Part shown: positions 17,223 to 26,280 of the stretch, piece by piece | Layout of the letters: every line of letters begins with the position of its first letter | Position numbering within the stretch: position 1 is the first letter of the stretch | NCBI RefSeq assembly: GCF_026344005.1 | Contig: NZ_JAPKNH010000007.1 | Span: 62,001 to 126,000 of the forward strand | Length of the DNA: 64,000 nt | Direction of reading: 5' to 3' | Source of the DNA: Kaistia terrae | GTDB taxonomy: Bacteria > Pseudomonadota > Alphaproteobacteria > Rhizobiales > Kaistiaceae | Notes under the pieces: model-generated | Told to the model about the DNA's origin: nothing | The model's input: only the letters and a program-made list of their open reading frames with translations | The model's database searches: none | Made by a program: the position numbers and the translations under genes

Positions 17223-17340
17223 CTCCTTAGGATAGGGATGGAAGCTGGCAATGAAAGCCCCTCGGCCGCCTAGATCTCCAAAGAGAACGAGGGAGTGGAT
17301 CGGCCTCAAACGCCCTTCTTCTCTTTGCCGTTCAAACTCC

Positions 17341-17390
17341 ACCCTCATCCTGAGGTGCCCGGCAAAGCCGGGCCTCGAAGGAGGGTCCAG
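17341..17390. repeat. Fragment of a second interspersed repeat family
   Basis: Sequence CCTCATCCTGAGG followed by a GCCCGGC AAA GCCGGGC hairpin and CTCGAAGGAGGG, placed between the divergent exonuclease and helicase genes. Its CCTGAGG and CTCGAAGG words recur in the larger repeat at 27306-27426. Confidence 0.5.
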
Positions 17391-17434
17391 ACAACCCCGA
17401 TGGCGGAGGGCGTGGCCGTACCAGTTCGCGCCCG

Positions 17435-20023
17435 ATGGTCAGCACACTCGACTTCCGCCCTCGTCGCTCCTACCTCTACGTCGTGACCGAGAGCCTCGAC
17501 GCCGGAACCTCCCCCGACCTTTTGCCCGCCCCCTTTCTCGACTGGTTCGCCCGTCGCGGTTGGGCGCCGCGGCCGCATCAGCTCGCGCTGCTGGAAAAGG
17601 CACGGGACAACCGATCCGCGCTGCTGATCGCGCCGACCGGCGCCGGCAAGACGCTGGCCGGATTTTTGCCGAGCCTCGTCGACCTCGCGACCCGGCCACC
17701 GGCGGGAAAAGGCGGGCGCGGGCCGCACACGCTCTACATCTCGCCCCTGAAGGCGCTCGCCGTCGACATCGCCCGTAACCTGGAAGCCCCGGTCGCCGAG
17801 ATCGGGCTCAAGATCGCGATCGAGACCCGCACCGGCGATACGCCGTCGCACAAGCGGCAGCGCCAGAAGCTGAAGCCGCCGGAAATCCTGCTGACGACGC
17901 CGGAACAGCTGGCGCTGCTGATCTCCAATCCTGATGCCGGCCGCTTCTTCGGCGATCTCGACACCGTCATCTTCGACGAACTGCACGCTCTGGTGACGGC
18001 AAAGCGCGGCGATTTGCTGTCGCTCGGCCTCGCCCGGCTGCGGAAGCTGGCGCCGAACCTGCGCGCCGTCGGCCTCTCGGCTACCGTCTCGGAACCCGAC
18101 GACCTGCGCGCCTGGCTGATGCCGCAGGTGGCCGACGCGCCGCCCCGGCTTGCCGACCTCGTCACGGTTGCCGGCGGCGCCAAGCCGGAAATCTCGATCC
18201 TCGACACGGAAGAACGCCTGCCTTGGGCCGGGCATTCGGCCGTGCATGCGATGGGCGAGATCTACGCGGCGATCCAGCAGAACGGCATGGTGCTCGTCTT
18301 CGTCAACACGCGCAGCCAGGCCGAGCGCATCTTCCAGGAACTCTGGCAGATCAACGAGGACGCGCTGCCGATCGCGCTGCATCATGGCTCGCTCGATGCC
18401 GGCCAGCGACGCAAAGTCGAGAGCGCCATGGCGGCGGGCAGCCTGCGCTGCGTCGTCTGTACCTCGACGCTCGATCTCGGCATCGACTGGGGCAATGTCG
18501 ATCTCGTCATCAATATCGGCGCGCCGAAGGGCGCCAGTCGGCTGGCGCAGCGCATCGGCCGCGCCAACCACCGCATGGACGAGCCCTCGCGCGCCCTTCT
18601 GGTGCCGGCCAACCGTTTTGAAGTGATGGAATGCACCGTCGCGCTGGAGGCGAGCACGATTGGCGCGCAGGATACGCCGCGCCTCAAATCCGGCTCGCTC
18701 GACGTGCTGGCGCAGCATGTGCTGGGCATGGCATGCGCCGCGCCGTTTTCGGTCGACGACCTGCATGACGAGGTCGCCTCGGCCTCGCCCTACACGGACC
18801 TGCCGCGCGAAGTGTTCGAGCAGGTCATCGATTTCGTCGCGACCGGCGGCTATGCGCTGCGGAATTACGAGCGCTTCGCCAAGATCCGGCGCGGGCCTGA
18901 CGATCTCTGGCGCATTACACACCCCTCGGTCGCCCAACAATACCGGCTGAATGTCGGCACCATCGTCGCCGATCCGATGCTGAAGGTTCGGCTCGCCTCG
19001 CGAAAGCGCGGCGGACCGCTCGGCATGGGCGGGCGGGTGCTCGGCGAGGTAGAGGAGTATTTCCTCGAGACGCTAGTGCCGGGCGACACGTTCCTGTTCT
19101 CCGGCCTGGTGTTGCGCTTCGAAGGCATCCGCGACAGCGAGGCGATCGTCAGCCGCACGATCAATGAAGCGCCCAAGGTGCCGTCCTACCAGGGCGGCAA
19201 GTTCCCGCTCTCGACCTATCTCGCCGATGGCGTGCGCGGGTTGCTCGCCGACGAAGGCGCGTGGGGTCGGCTGCCGCATCAGGTCTCGGACTGGCTCGCG
19301 CTACAGCAATGGGCGTCGGTGCTGCCGAAGCGCGACGAGTTGCTGGTCGAGACGTTTCCGCGTGGTGACCGCTTCTACATGGTCGCCTACCCCTTCGAGG
19401 GTCGGCTGGCGCACCAGACGCTCGGCATGCTGCTGACGCGGCGGCTGGAACGGGCCAAGCTGAAGCCGATGGGTTTTGTCGCCTCCGATTATGCGCTCGC
19501 CGTCTGGGGCCTCGGCGACATGGGCGCGGCGTTCGCGAAGCAGAAACCATCGGTCGGCGACCTGTTCGACCAGGACATGCTCGGCGACGACCTCGACGCC
19601 TGGCTGGCCGAAAGCCACCTGCTGAAGCGGACGTTCCGCAACTGCGCGCTGATTTCCGGCCTGATCGAGCGCCGTCACCCCGGCAGGGAGAAGACCGGCC
19701 GGCAGGTGACGATCTCGACCGACCTGATCTACGACGTGCTGCGCTCGCACGAGCCAGACCACATCCTGCTGCAGGCGACCTGGGCCGATGCCGCCACCGG
19801 CCTGCTCGACGTGCGCCGGCTCTCCGACATGCTGGCGCGGGTGAAGGACCATATCCGCCACCAGCCGCTCGAGCGCATCTCGCCGCTCGCCGTGCCGGTG
19901 ATGCTCGACATCGGCAAGGAACCGGTCGGCGGTCAGGCGCAGGAAGAAATCCTGCGCGAGAATGCGGATGACCTGGTCCGCGAGGCGATGGGCGAGGTGG
20001 TGGAAAAATCAGCCGTGGAGTGA
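17435..20023 (+). CDS. Ligase-associated DNA damage response DEXH-box helicase (Lhr-Core type)
   Basis: ATP-dependent 3'-5' DNA translocase/helicase of about 862 residues. Helicase motifs: Walker A APTGAGKTLAGF (about 66-77), DELHALV (DExH), SATVSEPDDL, NTRSQAERIF, STLDLGIDWGNVDLVI and QRIGRANHR. The C-terminal half (about 380-860) is the winged-helix and Lhr-specific domain, without the long extra C-terminal extension of E. coli Lhr, as expected for Lhr-Core proteins of the repair cluster. Neither ATG 17435 nor in-frame GTG 17482 has a clear Shine-Dalgarno. PdeM, usually adjacent, lies 2.1 kb downstream on the same strand beyond an inserted opposite-strand operon. Confidence 0.9.
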   Translation: MVSTLDFRPRRSYLYVVTESLDAGTSPDLLPAPFLDWFARRGWAPRPHQLALLEKARDNRSALLIAPTGAGKTLAGFLPSLVDLATRPPAGKGGRGPHTLYISPLKALAVDIARNLEAPVAEIGLKIAIETRTGDTPSHKRQRQKLKPPEILLTTPEQLALLISNPDAGRFFGDLDTVIFDELHALVTAKRGDLLSLGLARLRKLAPNLRAVGLSATVSEPDDLRAWLMPQVADAPPRLADLVTVAGGAKPEISILDTEERLPWAGHSAVHAMGEIYAAIQQNGMVLVFVNTRSQAERIFQELWQINEDALPIALHHGSLDAGQRRKVESAMAAGSLRCVVCTSTLDLGIDWGNVDLVINIGAPKGASRLAQRIGRANHRMDEPSRALLVPANRFEVMECTVALEASTIGAQDTPRLKSGSLDVLAQHVLGMACAAPFSVDDLHDEVASASPYTDLPREVFEQVIDFVATGGYALRNYERFAKIRRGPDDLWRITHPSVAQQYRLNVGTIVADPMLKVRLASRKRGGPLGMGGRVLGEVEEYFLETLVPGDTFLFSGLVLRFEGIRDSEAIVSRTINEAPKVPSYQGGKFPLSTYLADGVRGLLADEGAWGRLPHQVSDWLALQQWASVLPKRDELLVETFPRGDRFYMVAYPFEGRLAHQTLGMLLTRRLERAKLKPMGFVASDYALAVWGLGDMGAAFAKQKPSVGDLFDQDMLGDDLDAWLAESHLLKRTFRNCALISGLIERRHPGREKTGRQVTISTDLIYDVLRSHEPDHILLQATWADAATGLLDVRRLSDMLARVKDHIRHQPLERISPLAVPVMLDIGKEPVGGQAQEEILRENADDLVREAMGEVVEKSAVE

Positions 20024-20081
20024 GGGTCGCGCGTAGTCTGCGGGCCTCTTCCCTCGCCCGCATGGCTCCCTGATCACCCCA

Positions 20082-20197
20082 CCCTCGCCGTCACCCCGGG
20101 CTTGACCCGGGATCCATTCAGCCGGGCTTTTGGGAGGCTCGCACTGCCAGTGCTTCGGCTAAATGGATCCCTGCTTTCGCAGGGATGACGGCGAGGG
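20082..20197. repeat. Long inverted repeat, third interspersed family
   Basis: Perfect 12-bp outer arms CCCTCGCCGTCA (20082-20093) and TGACGGCGAGGG (20186-20197), with inner pairs CCCGGGCTTGACCCGGG, GGATCCATT/AATGGATCC and CCCTGCTTTCGCAGGG. It sits between the convergent helicase and cupredoxin genes. This resembles the common CCCGGGCTTGACCCGGG intergenic repeats of alphaproteobacteria. Confidence 0.8.
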
Positions 20198-20281
20198 TTT
20201 GGGGACGGCGGAGCCAAGGCATCCCCGTTCGCTTCCCGCAAGGATCAGCGGATCGCCATCTCCGGCGGAAACCGACCGCCC

Positions 20282-20626
20282 CTACTCCGTGACGGCAATC
20301 GTCCCCTTCATCATCGGGTGGACCCGGCAGAAATACGGGAACGTCCCCGCTTGGCTCAGCGTCACGCTGCCGGTCTTGCCGGCCGGCAGCTTCACATCGA
20401 AAGCCTTGTCGGTCGCGGTCGCGGTATGGTCGACGAAATCGGCGTTCGCCCATTCGATGGTGTCGCCGATTTTCGCCGTCACGCTGGCCGGAACGAAGGC
20501 GAGCTTGCTCACCTTGACGGTGATCGTCTCCGCCGATGCCGCGACAGGCAGAAAGACGCCCGGCAGCAGCAGCCCGCCGACGAGCGCCAACATGCACGCT
20601 CGCCGGCGTCCTTCGCCACCCGTCAT
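20282..20626 (-). CDS. Cupredoxin-family periplasmic copper protein
   Basis: A 114-residue exported protein with signal peptide (cleavage near AASAETI) and a plastocyanin/azurin-type beta sandwich. Type 1 copper ligands are visible: His67 (FVDHTAT), Cys100, His103 and Met106 in FPYFCRVHPMM. It is likely a small electron carrier or copper-binding stress protein. Its ATG overlaps the stop of the upstream DUF4142 gene (ATGA), and the ECF sigma gene is further upstream, so the three probably form one operon with coupled translation. The partner of the electron transfer is unknown. Confidence 0.85.
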   Translation of the reverse strand: MTGGEGRRRACMLALVGGLLLPGVFLPVAASAETITVKVSKLAFVPASVTAKIGDTIEWANADFVDHTATATDKAFDVKLPAGKTGSVTLSQAGTFPYFCRVHPMMKGTIAVTE

Positions 20627-21153
20627 TTCAACTTTCCGGCGACCATGCGTGCATGCTCCTCATGGCCCTTGAAGATCTTCAGGCCGGTGGTGAGAAGATC
20701 CTTCAGCTCCGCGCTCTGCGTCGCCGGGATCAGGGTCGTCTCCAGCGCGCCGTTGACGGCGTGGTGATAGGCGACCTCGTTGTCGACATAGGCCTTGTCG
20801 AAGGCGGCGCCCTTCAAGGTCGCGAGATGGGCCTGGGTGGCGGCGGCCTGCTTTGTGAGCGCCTGGCTGGTGGGGTTGTCCTCCGGCGTCACCTTGAGCT
20901 TGGCCACCAGCGCGAGCGCCTGCTTGTTGACCGCCTCATGGTCGCGGATCATGTTCTCGGCGAAATCCTGCACAGCCTTGGTCTTCGACGTCTTCAAGGC
21001 GAGTTTTGCCGCCTCGATATCGACGTTGTCGGCGGTGTAGGCGATGTGCGCGATCTGCGGATCGGTCAGCTTCGCCGTCTCGGCCGCCACGCCAAGGCCG
21101 GTCGTCAGCATCAGCCCGGCGAGGGCGATGCCCAATCTGTTCAGCGATTTCAT
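20623..21153 (-). CDS. DUF4142 domain exported protein
   Basis: A 176-residue secreted helical protein. A signal peptide (MKSLNRLGIALAGLMLTTG, cleavage near VAAET) precedes a DUF4142 four-helix domain: DPQIAHIAYTADNVDIEAA, QDFAENMIRDHEAVNKQ with the conserved MIxDH, and a C-terminal HEEHARMV. The fold is ferritin-like; members are often stress-induced, and no enzymatic function is established. Located 52 bp after the ECF sigma gene and overlapping the cupredoxin gene by 4 nt. Several histidines and acidic residues could bind metal, which is only a suggestion. Confidence 0.87.
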   Translation of the reverse strand: MKSLNRLGIALAGLMLTTGLGVAAETAKLTDPQIAHIAYTADNVDIEAAKLALKTSKTKAVQDFAENMIRDHEAVNKQALALVAKLKVTPEDNPTSQALTKQAAATQAHLATLKGAAFDKAYVDNEVAYHHAVNGALETTLIPATQSAELKDLLTTGLKIFKGHEEHARMVAGKLK

Positions 21154-21205
21154 GATCGTCTCCTTGTCGGTGCGCGGCCATCCGGGCCGTGACGATCGTT
21201 AGATG

Positions 21206-21907
21206 TCACCTCTCCCCAAAGGTTCCCGCGCTGGCGAGGATAGCGACGACCCGGTCCGCCATGCGTTCGCAACGGGCGCCGCCGAAGGGGAAGGCATCGC
21301 CAAGAACGTCGCCGACCTTGGCTTCCAGCGCCTGTCGAAGCAGCCGCCGTGCCCGGTACAGACGCGTTTTCACCGTCTCCGGCTGGAGCTCGAACAGCGC
21401 CGCCGTCTCCTCGACGGAAAGATCCTCGACCAGCCGCGCGATCAGGACGATGCGGAATGGCTCGGGAAGCGCGTCAATCGCGTCCTCGACCAATTGGCGG
21501 ATTTCGCGCTGTGCCATGCTTCTCTCCGGATCGGGACCGGCTCCCTGCTGCGGAAACGGGATGATGTCGGCGACCGTTGCCGCCGCCTCCACCGCCTCGG
21601 TCCATTCGACGGTCGGATGGCGGCGGCGAAGACGGCCGAGCGCCTCGTTGATGACGATCCGGGAAAGCCAGGTGCCGAGGCTGGCGTCGCGACGGAAGCT
21701 GGCGAGCTTCGTGAAGGCGCGGACATAGGCCGCCTGGACGACATCCTCGGCCTCGTGATCGCTGCCGATCAGGCCGCGCGCCAGCCGAAACAGCCGGCGG
21801 TTGTTCTGACGGATGATCGTTCGCACCGCCTCTTCTTCGTGCCGGAGCGCCCGAAGGATCAGGTCGGCCTCCCCGAGTTCGATGCGTGCAAGTTCCTGAC
21901 CTGCCAT
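21206..21907 (-). CDS. ECF RNA polymerase sigma factor
   Basis: Extracytoplasmic-function sigma factor of 233 residues. Region 2 is visible as LFRLARGLIGSDHEAEDVVQAAYVRAFTKL with the following FRRDASLGTWLSRIVINEAL; region 4 as EPFRIVLIARLVEDLSVEET and VKTRLYRARRLLRQAL. ATG 21907 is chosen because AGGAGG lies 7 nt upstream; a longer frame back to 21979 lacks one. No anti-sigma gene is adjacent: instead DUF4142 and a cupredoxin follow, so control may be transcriptional or use an unlinked partner. It probably drives its own operon. Confidence 0.88.
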   Translation of the reverse strand: MAGQELARIELGEADLILRALRHEEEAVRTIIRQNNRRLFRLARGLIGSDHEAEDVVQAAYVRAFTKLASFRRDASLGTWLSRIVINEALGRLRRRHPTVEWTEAVEAAATVADIIPFPQQGAGPDPERSMAQREIRQLVEDAIDALPEPFRIVLIARLVEDLSVEETAALFELQPETVKTRLYRARRLLRQALEAKVGDVLGDAFPFGGARCERMADRVVAILASAGTFGER

Positions 21908-22131
21908 GGTTTGCCTCCTGGCTGCCTGCCCCGCGCGCGACGCGAGGGAAACGGCATCCATTGGACGCGGGCCCGACAATAGGGTTCCCGGCGGAAACGA
22001 TTATATCGCGCTTTCCGGGGCCGGGTGCGGCGATGGAAACGTGAGCGCGGGGTTTCCGAAGCCGCTTGGGGTGCTAAACTGGCAATTGAATCGGAAGCTC
22101 GGGCGAAACGGCCCTTGAGACGAAGGCTGGA

Positions 22132-22848
22132 ATGCAAAGCGCGGCAACGGCAAAGAGCGAAGCGGAAGGGGTGCAAGCCGGACTTTCGGTCGCCTCGGTT
22201 CGTCTCATCCCGCTCGTCGAGGGCGCGCTCTGGTGGCCGGACGAATCCACGCTCGTCGTCGCCGACCTGCATCTCGAAAAAGGCTCATCCTTCGCGCGGC
22301 GCGGCCAGATGCTGCCGCCCTATGACACGATCGCCACGCTGAAGCGGCTCGCCGCCGTCATGACCCTCCTGGCGCCGGCGCGGGTGATCGCGCTTGGCGA
22401 CAGTTTTCATGACCGAAATGGCGGCGACCGGCTGAACGGGGCCGACCGCGCGACCCTTCGCGCCATGACCGCCTCGGCGGAATGGATCTGGATCGCCGGC
22501 AACCACGACCCCGATCCACCGCGCGAACTTGGCGGATGGGCAACCAGCGAGCTATCCATCGGTCCGCTCACCTTTCGCCACGAACCGCGTCCGGGTGACC
22601 AGCCGGGCGAGATCGCCGGCCATCTCCACCCCGCCGCGCGCCTTGTCGGCCGTGGCCGCTCGATCCGGCGGCGTTGCTTCGCTGGCGATGGCAAGCGACT
22701 GATCCTTCCCGCCTTCGGCGCGCTCGCCGGCGGCCTCAACGTTCTCGACATGGCCTTCCGGCCGCTGTTCGACGGGCGCGCCTTCCACGCCTGGATGCTG
22801 GGCGACACCGTCCACGCCATCGCCGGCCGCCGTCTCGTCGACGGCTGA
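22132..22848 (+). CDS. pdeM: Ligase-associated DNA damage response endonuclease PdeM
   Basis: Manganese-dependent metallophosphoesterase-fold nuclease of 238 residues. Metal motifs: VVADLHLEKGSSFARRG, ALGDSFHD, AGNHD and GHLHPAARLVGRG, in the order expected for calcineurin-like phosphoesterases of this group. Known as the MPE/Pe component of the Lhr-Exo-LigC cluster. ATG 22132 has GAAGG a few bases upstream. It is on the helicase strand, but the normal Lhr-PdeM adjacency is interrupted by the ECF sigma-DUF4142-cupredoxin operon. Confidence 0.9.
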   Translation: MQSAATAKSEAEGVQAGLSVASVRLIPLVEGALWWPDESTLVVADLHLEKGSSFARRGQMLPPYDTIATLKRLAAVMTLLAPARVIALGDSFHDRNGGDRLNGADRATLRAMTASAEWIWIAGNHDPDPPRELGGWATSELSIGPLTFRHEPRPGDQPGEIAGHLHPAARLVGRGRSIRRRCFAGDGKRLILPAFGALAGGLNVLDMAFRPLFDGRAFHAWMLGDTVHAIAGRRLVDG

Positions 22849-23036
22849 CTGGTCTTCTTGAAATGCAAAAGGACGGTTTCCCGCTTCTTTCCCCTATTCT
22901 GCTGCGCTCTCCCCGAGCCGGACATCTCGCGCGACACGGAGCCTGACCCGTCCGTCGCTACGGTGCCGAACCCTTGCCGACGACATATGTCGCGGCGGAT
23001 CGGGCGGCGCCGACCCAAAACGAAAGGAACGCCACG

Positions 23037-23423
23037 ATGCGCCAATGCGGCCTCATCCTGTCCATTCTGATTGCCGCCCTGCCCGGCGCAGCGCTCGCCA
23101 CCGACGCCCGACTGGAGGCCAGCCTGCACGACCTCGATTCCGCGACGCGCCTGATTCAGGTCTGCGATCTCGCCGTGATGGACAAGATGTCCGGCAAGGA
23201 AGGCGTTGCCGACCGCGCCTTCATCGACGCGCTGCATCGTCCGGAAATCCATGGCGACGTGGCCAAGGGCGATGGCGGCTCGTTCCGGCGCAAGGGGGAA
23301 TGGTTCGAGTTCTCCTATCGCTGCGCCGTCACGCCGGACCACATGCAGACGACCGCGCTCGACGTGCATGTGAAGCGCCATGTGCCGCACTCGGAATGGG
23401 CGAAGAAGAACTTCTACCCATGA
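23037..23423 (+). CDS. DUF930-like exported protein
   Basis: A 128-residue secreted protein of unknown function. A signal peptide (MRQCGLILSILIAALPGAAL) is followed by a domain with LHDLDSATRLIQVCDLAVMD, a pattern I associate with DUF930, then KGDGGSFRRKGEWFEFSYRC. Two cysteines (VCDLA and YRCAV) may form a disulfide. ATG 23037 follows AAAGGA; a longer frame to 22974 would bury the signal peptide. The next gene begins about 90 bp later on the same strand. Confidence 0.65.
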   Translation: MRQCGLILSILIAALPGAALATDARLEASLHDLDSATRLIQVCDLAVMDKMSGKEGVADRAFIDALHRPEIHGDVAKGDGGSFRRKGEWFEFSYRCAVTPDHMQTTALDVHVKRHVPHSEWAKKNFYP

Positions 23424-23514
23424 TGCCGCTATCGACGACGTCTTGCCGCCTGCGCCGCAGGCGTCCGAACGTGTATGGTGCCGGCGATTTTCACAAAACC
23501 ATGGAAGCGCGCGC

Positions 23515-24195
23515 TTGATACCCTGGGTCCGGCTCGACACGGCAAATATTCCCGATGGCGGCGGCGAGTTGCGGCTGATGCAGCGCGGCGCCGAGTTCTC
23601 CATCATGATCGGCTCGAACGAGCTGATGAACAGCCGCCTGAGCGGATCGGAAGAAGCGCTCGCCTCGCTTTCGGCGGCGAAGCTCGCCGGCCGCGCGAAG
23701 CCGAACGTACTCATCGGCGGGCTCGGCATGGGCTTTACGCTGCGCGCGGCGCTCACCGAATTTGGCGCCGATGCCACGATCACGGTGGCCGAACTGGTAC
23801 CCGCTGTCGTCGCCTGGGCGCGCGGCCCGATGCAGCCGGTGTTCGGCGATTGCCTCGACGATTCGCGGGTAGCGATCCATGAGGGCGATGTCGGCAAGCT
23901 CATCCTCGCCGGCCGCAAGGGTTTCGATGCCATCCTACTCGATGTCGACAATGGTCCCGAGGGGCTGACGCGCGAGTCGAATGACGGGCTCTATACGATG
24001 CGCGGGCTCGGGGCTGCCTTCGCAGCCTTGCGCCCCGGTGGCGTGCTCGCCGTCTGGTCATCCGGCCCGAACGCCGCCTTCACGCAAAGGCTGGGCAAGG
24101 CCGGCTTCACGGTCGAAGAGGTTAAGGTCAAGGCTCATCGCGGCCGCAGCGGCGCCAAGCACGTCATCTGGATCGCCGTCCGGCCGGGCGCTTGA
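23515..24195 (+). CDS. Spermidine synthase-like methyltransferase-fold protein
   Basis: A 226-residue Rossmann-fold protein of the spermidine/spermine synthase superfamily. It shows GGELRLMQRGAEFSIMIGSN, the nucleotide-binding IGGLGMGFTLRAAL and the acidic AILLDVDNGPEGL segment. The N-terminal tetramerisation domain of true spermidine synthases is reduced, so the substrate is uncertain. A TTG at 23515 is proposed because GGAAGC lies about 6 nt upstream and relatives begin with the IPWVRLDTA strand; the upstream codons overlap the DUF930-like gene in another frame. Convergent with the glycosyltransferase gene. Confidence 0.65.
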   Translation: MIPWVRLDTANIPDGGGELRLMQRGAEFSIMIGSNELMNSRLSGSEEALASLSAAKLAGRAKPNVLIGGLGMGFTLRAALTEFGADATITVAELVPAVVAWARGPMQPVFGDCLDDSRVAIHEGDVGKLILAGRKGFDAILLDVDNGPEGLTRESNDGLYTMRGLGAAFAALRPGGVLAVWSSGPNAAFTQRLGKAGFTVEEVKVKAHRGRSGAKHVIWIAVRPGA

Positions 24196-24281
24196 GCGGC
24201 GGCCCGGCAGCCGTTTGGATGTCGCCCGTTGGACGTCCCTATCCGGCCAGGTGTCCTTTTTGTACGATCCCAACGCGGAAT

Positions 24282-26132
24282 TCACCTCGACGGTGAGCGC
24301 AAGGGAAGTTGCGCCAACGGCGGTCCAAGCCGACGACGAGGCGCAGGAGGCGGTTCAGGGCGCGGGCCGGCAAGCTGGCGCGCCGACCGTTCCTGACCGT
24401 GATGCCGGGTTTTCTCCCATCGATGCGGCGCAACGATCAGTTGGAAGAAAGCGCGATAGCAGGCGAGCGACAGCAGCAGCCAATAGCCCGGCAGGAAAGG
24501 CAGGACGCCCGGCCGGCGCTTCTTGTGGCGCAGCCGCAATGTCGCTCGCGAAAGCAGCGCGAACGCGACATAGCCGGCAACGAAATTGAAGACATTCAGG
24601 AAGATCACCGCGGCGGCGAGCGGGCTGCCGGCCCGCCAGATGATGCCGGGGTCGAGCACCATGGCGAAGGCGGTGACGATATAAACCGGATGGATCGCCG
24701 CCGCGACGAGGGTGCCGAAGCCGGTCAGCAGGAAGCCGATCGTCCGCCGCGTACCGATGGCGCGCCAAAGGCGGATCGGATGACGGGTATGGACAAGGAA
24801 TGTCTGCATCCATCCCTTTAGCCAGCGGGTTCGCTGCTTCAGCCAGAGCCACGTCGTTCGCGGCGCTTCCTCATAGGTCGGACGGGTAATCGTGCCGGAG
24901 CGATAGCCAAAACGGGTGAACCGGATGCCGAGATCGGCGTCTTCCGTCACATTGTAGGGGTCCCAGCCGCCGACCGCGCGCAGCGCCTCGACACGGAAGT
25001 GGTTCGATGTGCCGCCGAGCGGCAGCGGCATGTCGAGCGCCGCCAGGGTTGGCAGCACGCCGTCGAACTGCATGGAATATTCCATGGCGAAGAAGGCGGT
25101 CAGCCCGTTGACATCGTCATTGTCGATCAGCAGCGGCGCCTGGATGCAGGCCAGCCGGCTGTCGCCCGCCTCAAACGCGAGATACGCCTCCAGCAACTGG
25201 CCCGGATCCGGGCGATCCTCGGCGTCATAGACGGTGACGAAGCGACCTCGCGCCAGAGGCAGCGCGAAATCCAGCGCTTTCGGCTTGGTGCGCGGCGCGC
25301 GATCGGGCACCACGAGGATCTCGAAGCACGGCGCCAGATCGAGCGCTTCCAGCGCCCGTCGCGTCGGCCGGTCGCGTGCCTCGACGATGAACTTGATATC
25401 GAGCCGATCCTTCGGCCAGTCGAGGCGAGCCAGCGCCCGCGCCAGTTCCGCCACCATATGCGCCTCGTCGTAAAGCGGCACGAGGACGCTGTAGATCGGC
25501 AAGCTGTCGCGATCGACGTCGAGCGACGGTGCGGGGCGAAAGGTTCGCTCCAGCGCGACGCTGATCGAGAGCAGCCGGAGCATGACAAGCGCCAGGAACA
25601 GCAGGCTGGCGACGATGTTGAACACCTGCACGACCAGCCAGCCCGTTTGCCACAGCGCAATCCCGGTCAACACCAGCAGGCCAAGTCCGAAAATCGACTG
25701 CGCCGGGGTCAGCAGACGGCGCGCCGACCAGTCGGGATGCGCCCGGTCCAGGCCCGACACCGCCTGCTCGACCAATTGGGCAGCGCCCGCCTCGGTCAGA
25801 TAGCGGCGGATGGCTGCCGGCGTCGTCACTGTCAGCCGCGACGCGAGATCCGGCGCCTGCGCCAGCGCGAGGGCAAGCTTGTCGGCATCTTCCGCGCGAG
25901 GGGCGATCAGGAGGCGGCGAGATGCGCCATTGTCGAGCATGGCGACCCGGCCGGCCCGAATGGCGGCAGCCAGTCTGGCAACGTCGCCAGCGCCTTCCTC
26001 ATGCCAGACGACGGTCTCGACGTTTTGCTTTGGCCATGGATCGAATGGCAGCCGAAGGCGCGCGGCGAGGATCGCGTAGCGCAGCTTTTCATCCGACGCC
26101 GCACCGTATGGCGGATTTCTTGCGTTCTCCAC
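24282..26132 (-). CDS. GT2-family processive glycosyltransferase, membrane bound
   Basis: About 616 residues. An N-terminal cytoplasmic domain resembles the GspE/XpsE N-terminal fold (AIRAGRVAMLD, TPAAIRRYL), followed by two transmembrane helices, a GT2 domain and three or more C-terminal helices. Catalytic motifs are VYDAEDRPDPGQL (DxD-like), TEDADLGIRF and KQRTRWLKGW, the last being the Q(R/Q)xRW signature of processive synthases. It probably extends an extracellular polysaccharide; the polymer is unknown and no export genes are adjacent. The start is uncertain: GTG 26132 is used here, a TTG at 26183 is the outermost possibility, and neither has a strong Shine-Dalgarno. Confidence 0.78.
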   Translation of the reverse strand: MENARNPPYGAASDEKLRYAILAARLRLPFDPWPKQNVETVVWHEEGAGDVARLAAAIRAGRVAMLDNGASRRLLIAPRAEDADKLALALAQAPDLASRLTVTTPAAIRRYLTEAGAAQLVEQAVSGLDRAHPDWSARRLLTPAQSIFGLGLLVLTGIALWQTGWLVVQVFNIVASLLFLALVMLRLLSISVALERTFRPAPSLDVDRDSLPIYSVLVPLYDEAHMVAELARALARLDWPKDRLDIKFIVEARDRPTRRALEALDLAPCFEILVVPDRAPRTKPKALDFALPLARGRFVTVYDAEDRPDPGQLLEAYLAFEAGDSRLACIQAPLLIDNDDVNGLTAFFAMEYSMQFDGVLPTLAALDMPLPLGGTSNHFRVEALRAVGGWDPYNVTEDADLGIRFTRFGYRSGTITRPTYEEAPRTTWLWLKQRTRWLKGWMQTFLVHTRHPIRLWRAIGTRRTIGFLLTGFGTLVAAAIHPVYIVTAFAMVLDPGIIWRAGSPLAAAVIFLNVFNFVAGYVAFALLSRATLRLRHKKRRPGVLPFLPGYWLLLSLACYRAFFQLIVAPHRWEKTRHHGQERSARQLAGPRPEPPPAPRRRLGPPLAQLPLRSPSR

Positions 26133-26280
26133 CCCCGCCCCTGACTGTCCGGGGTGCCCGATTGTCCGGGTTCGTGCCCACAAACAATTCGTCTATAGTC
26201 CGTCCGCGCCACTTCCCATGACTTACGCCACGGAGGATTGGCTTACGTAACGGAAACCAAGAAACCAGAGTGATACAGGC

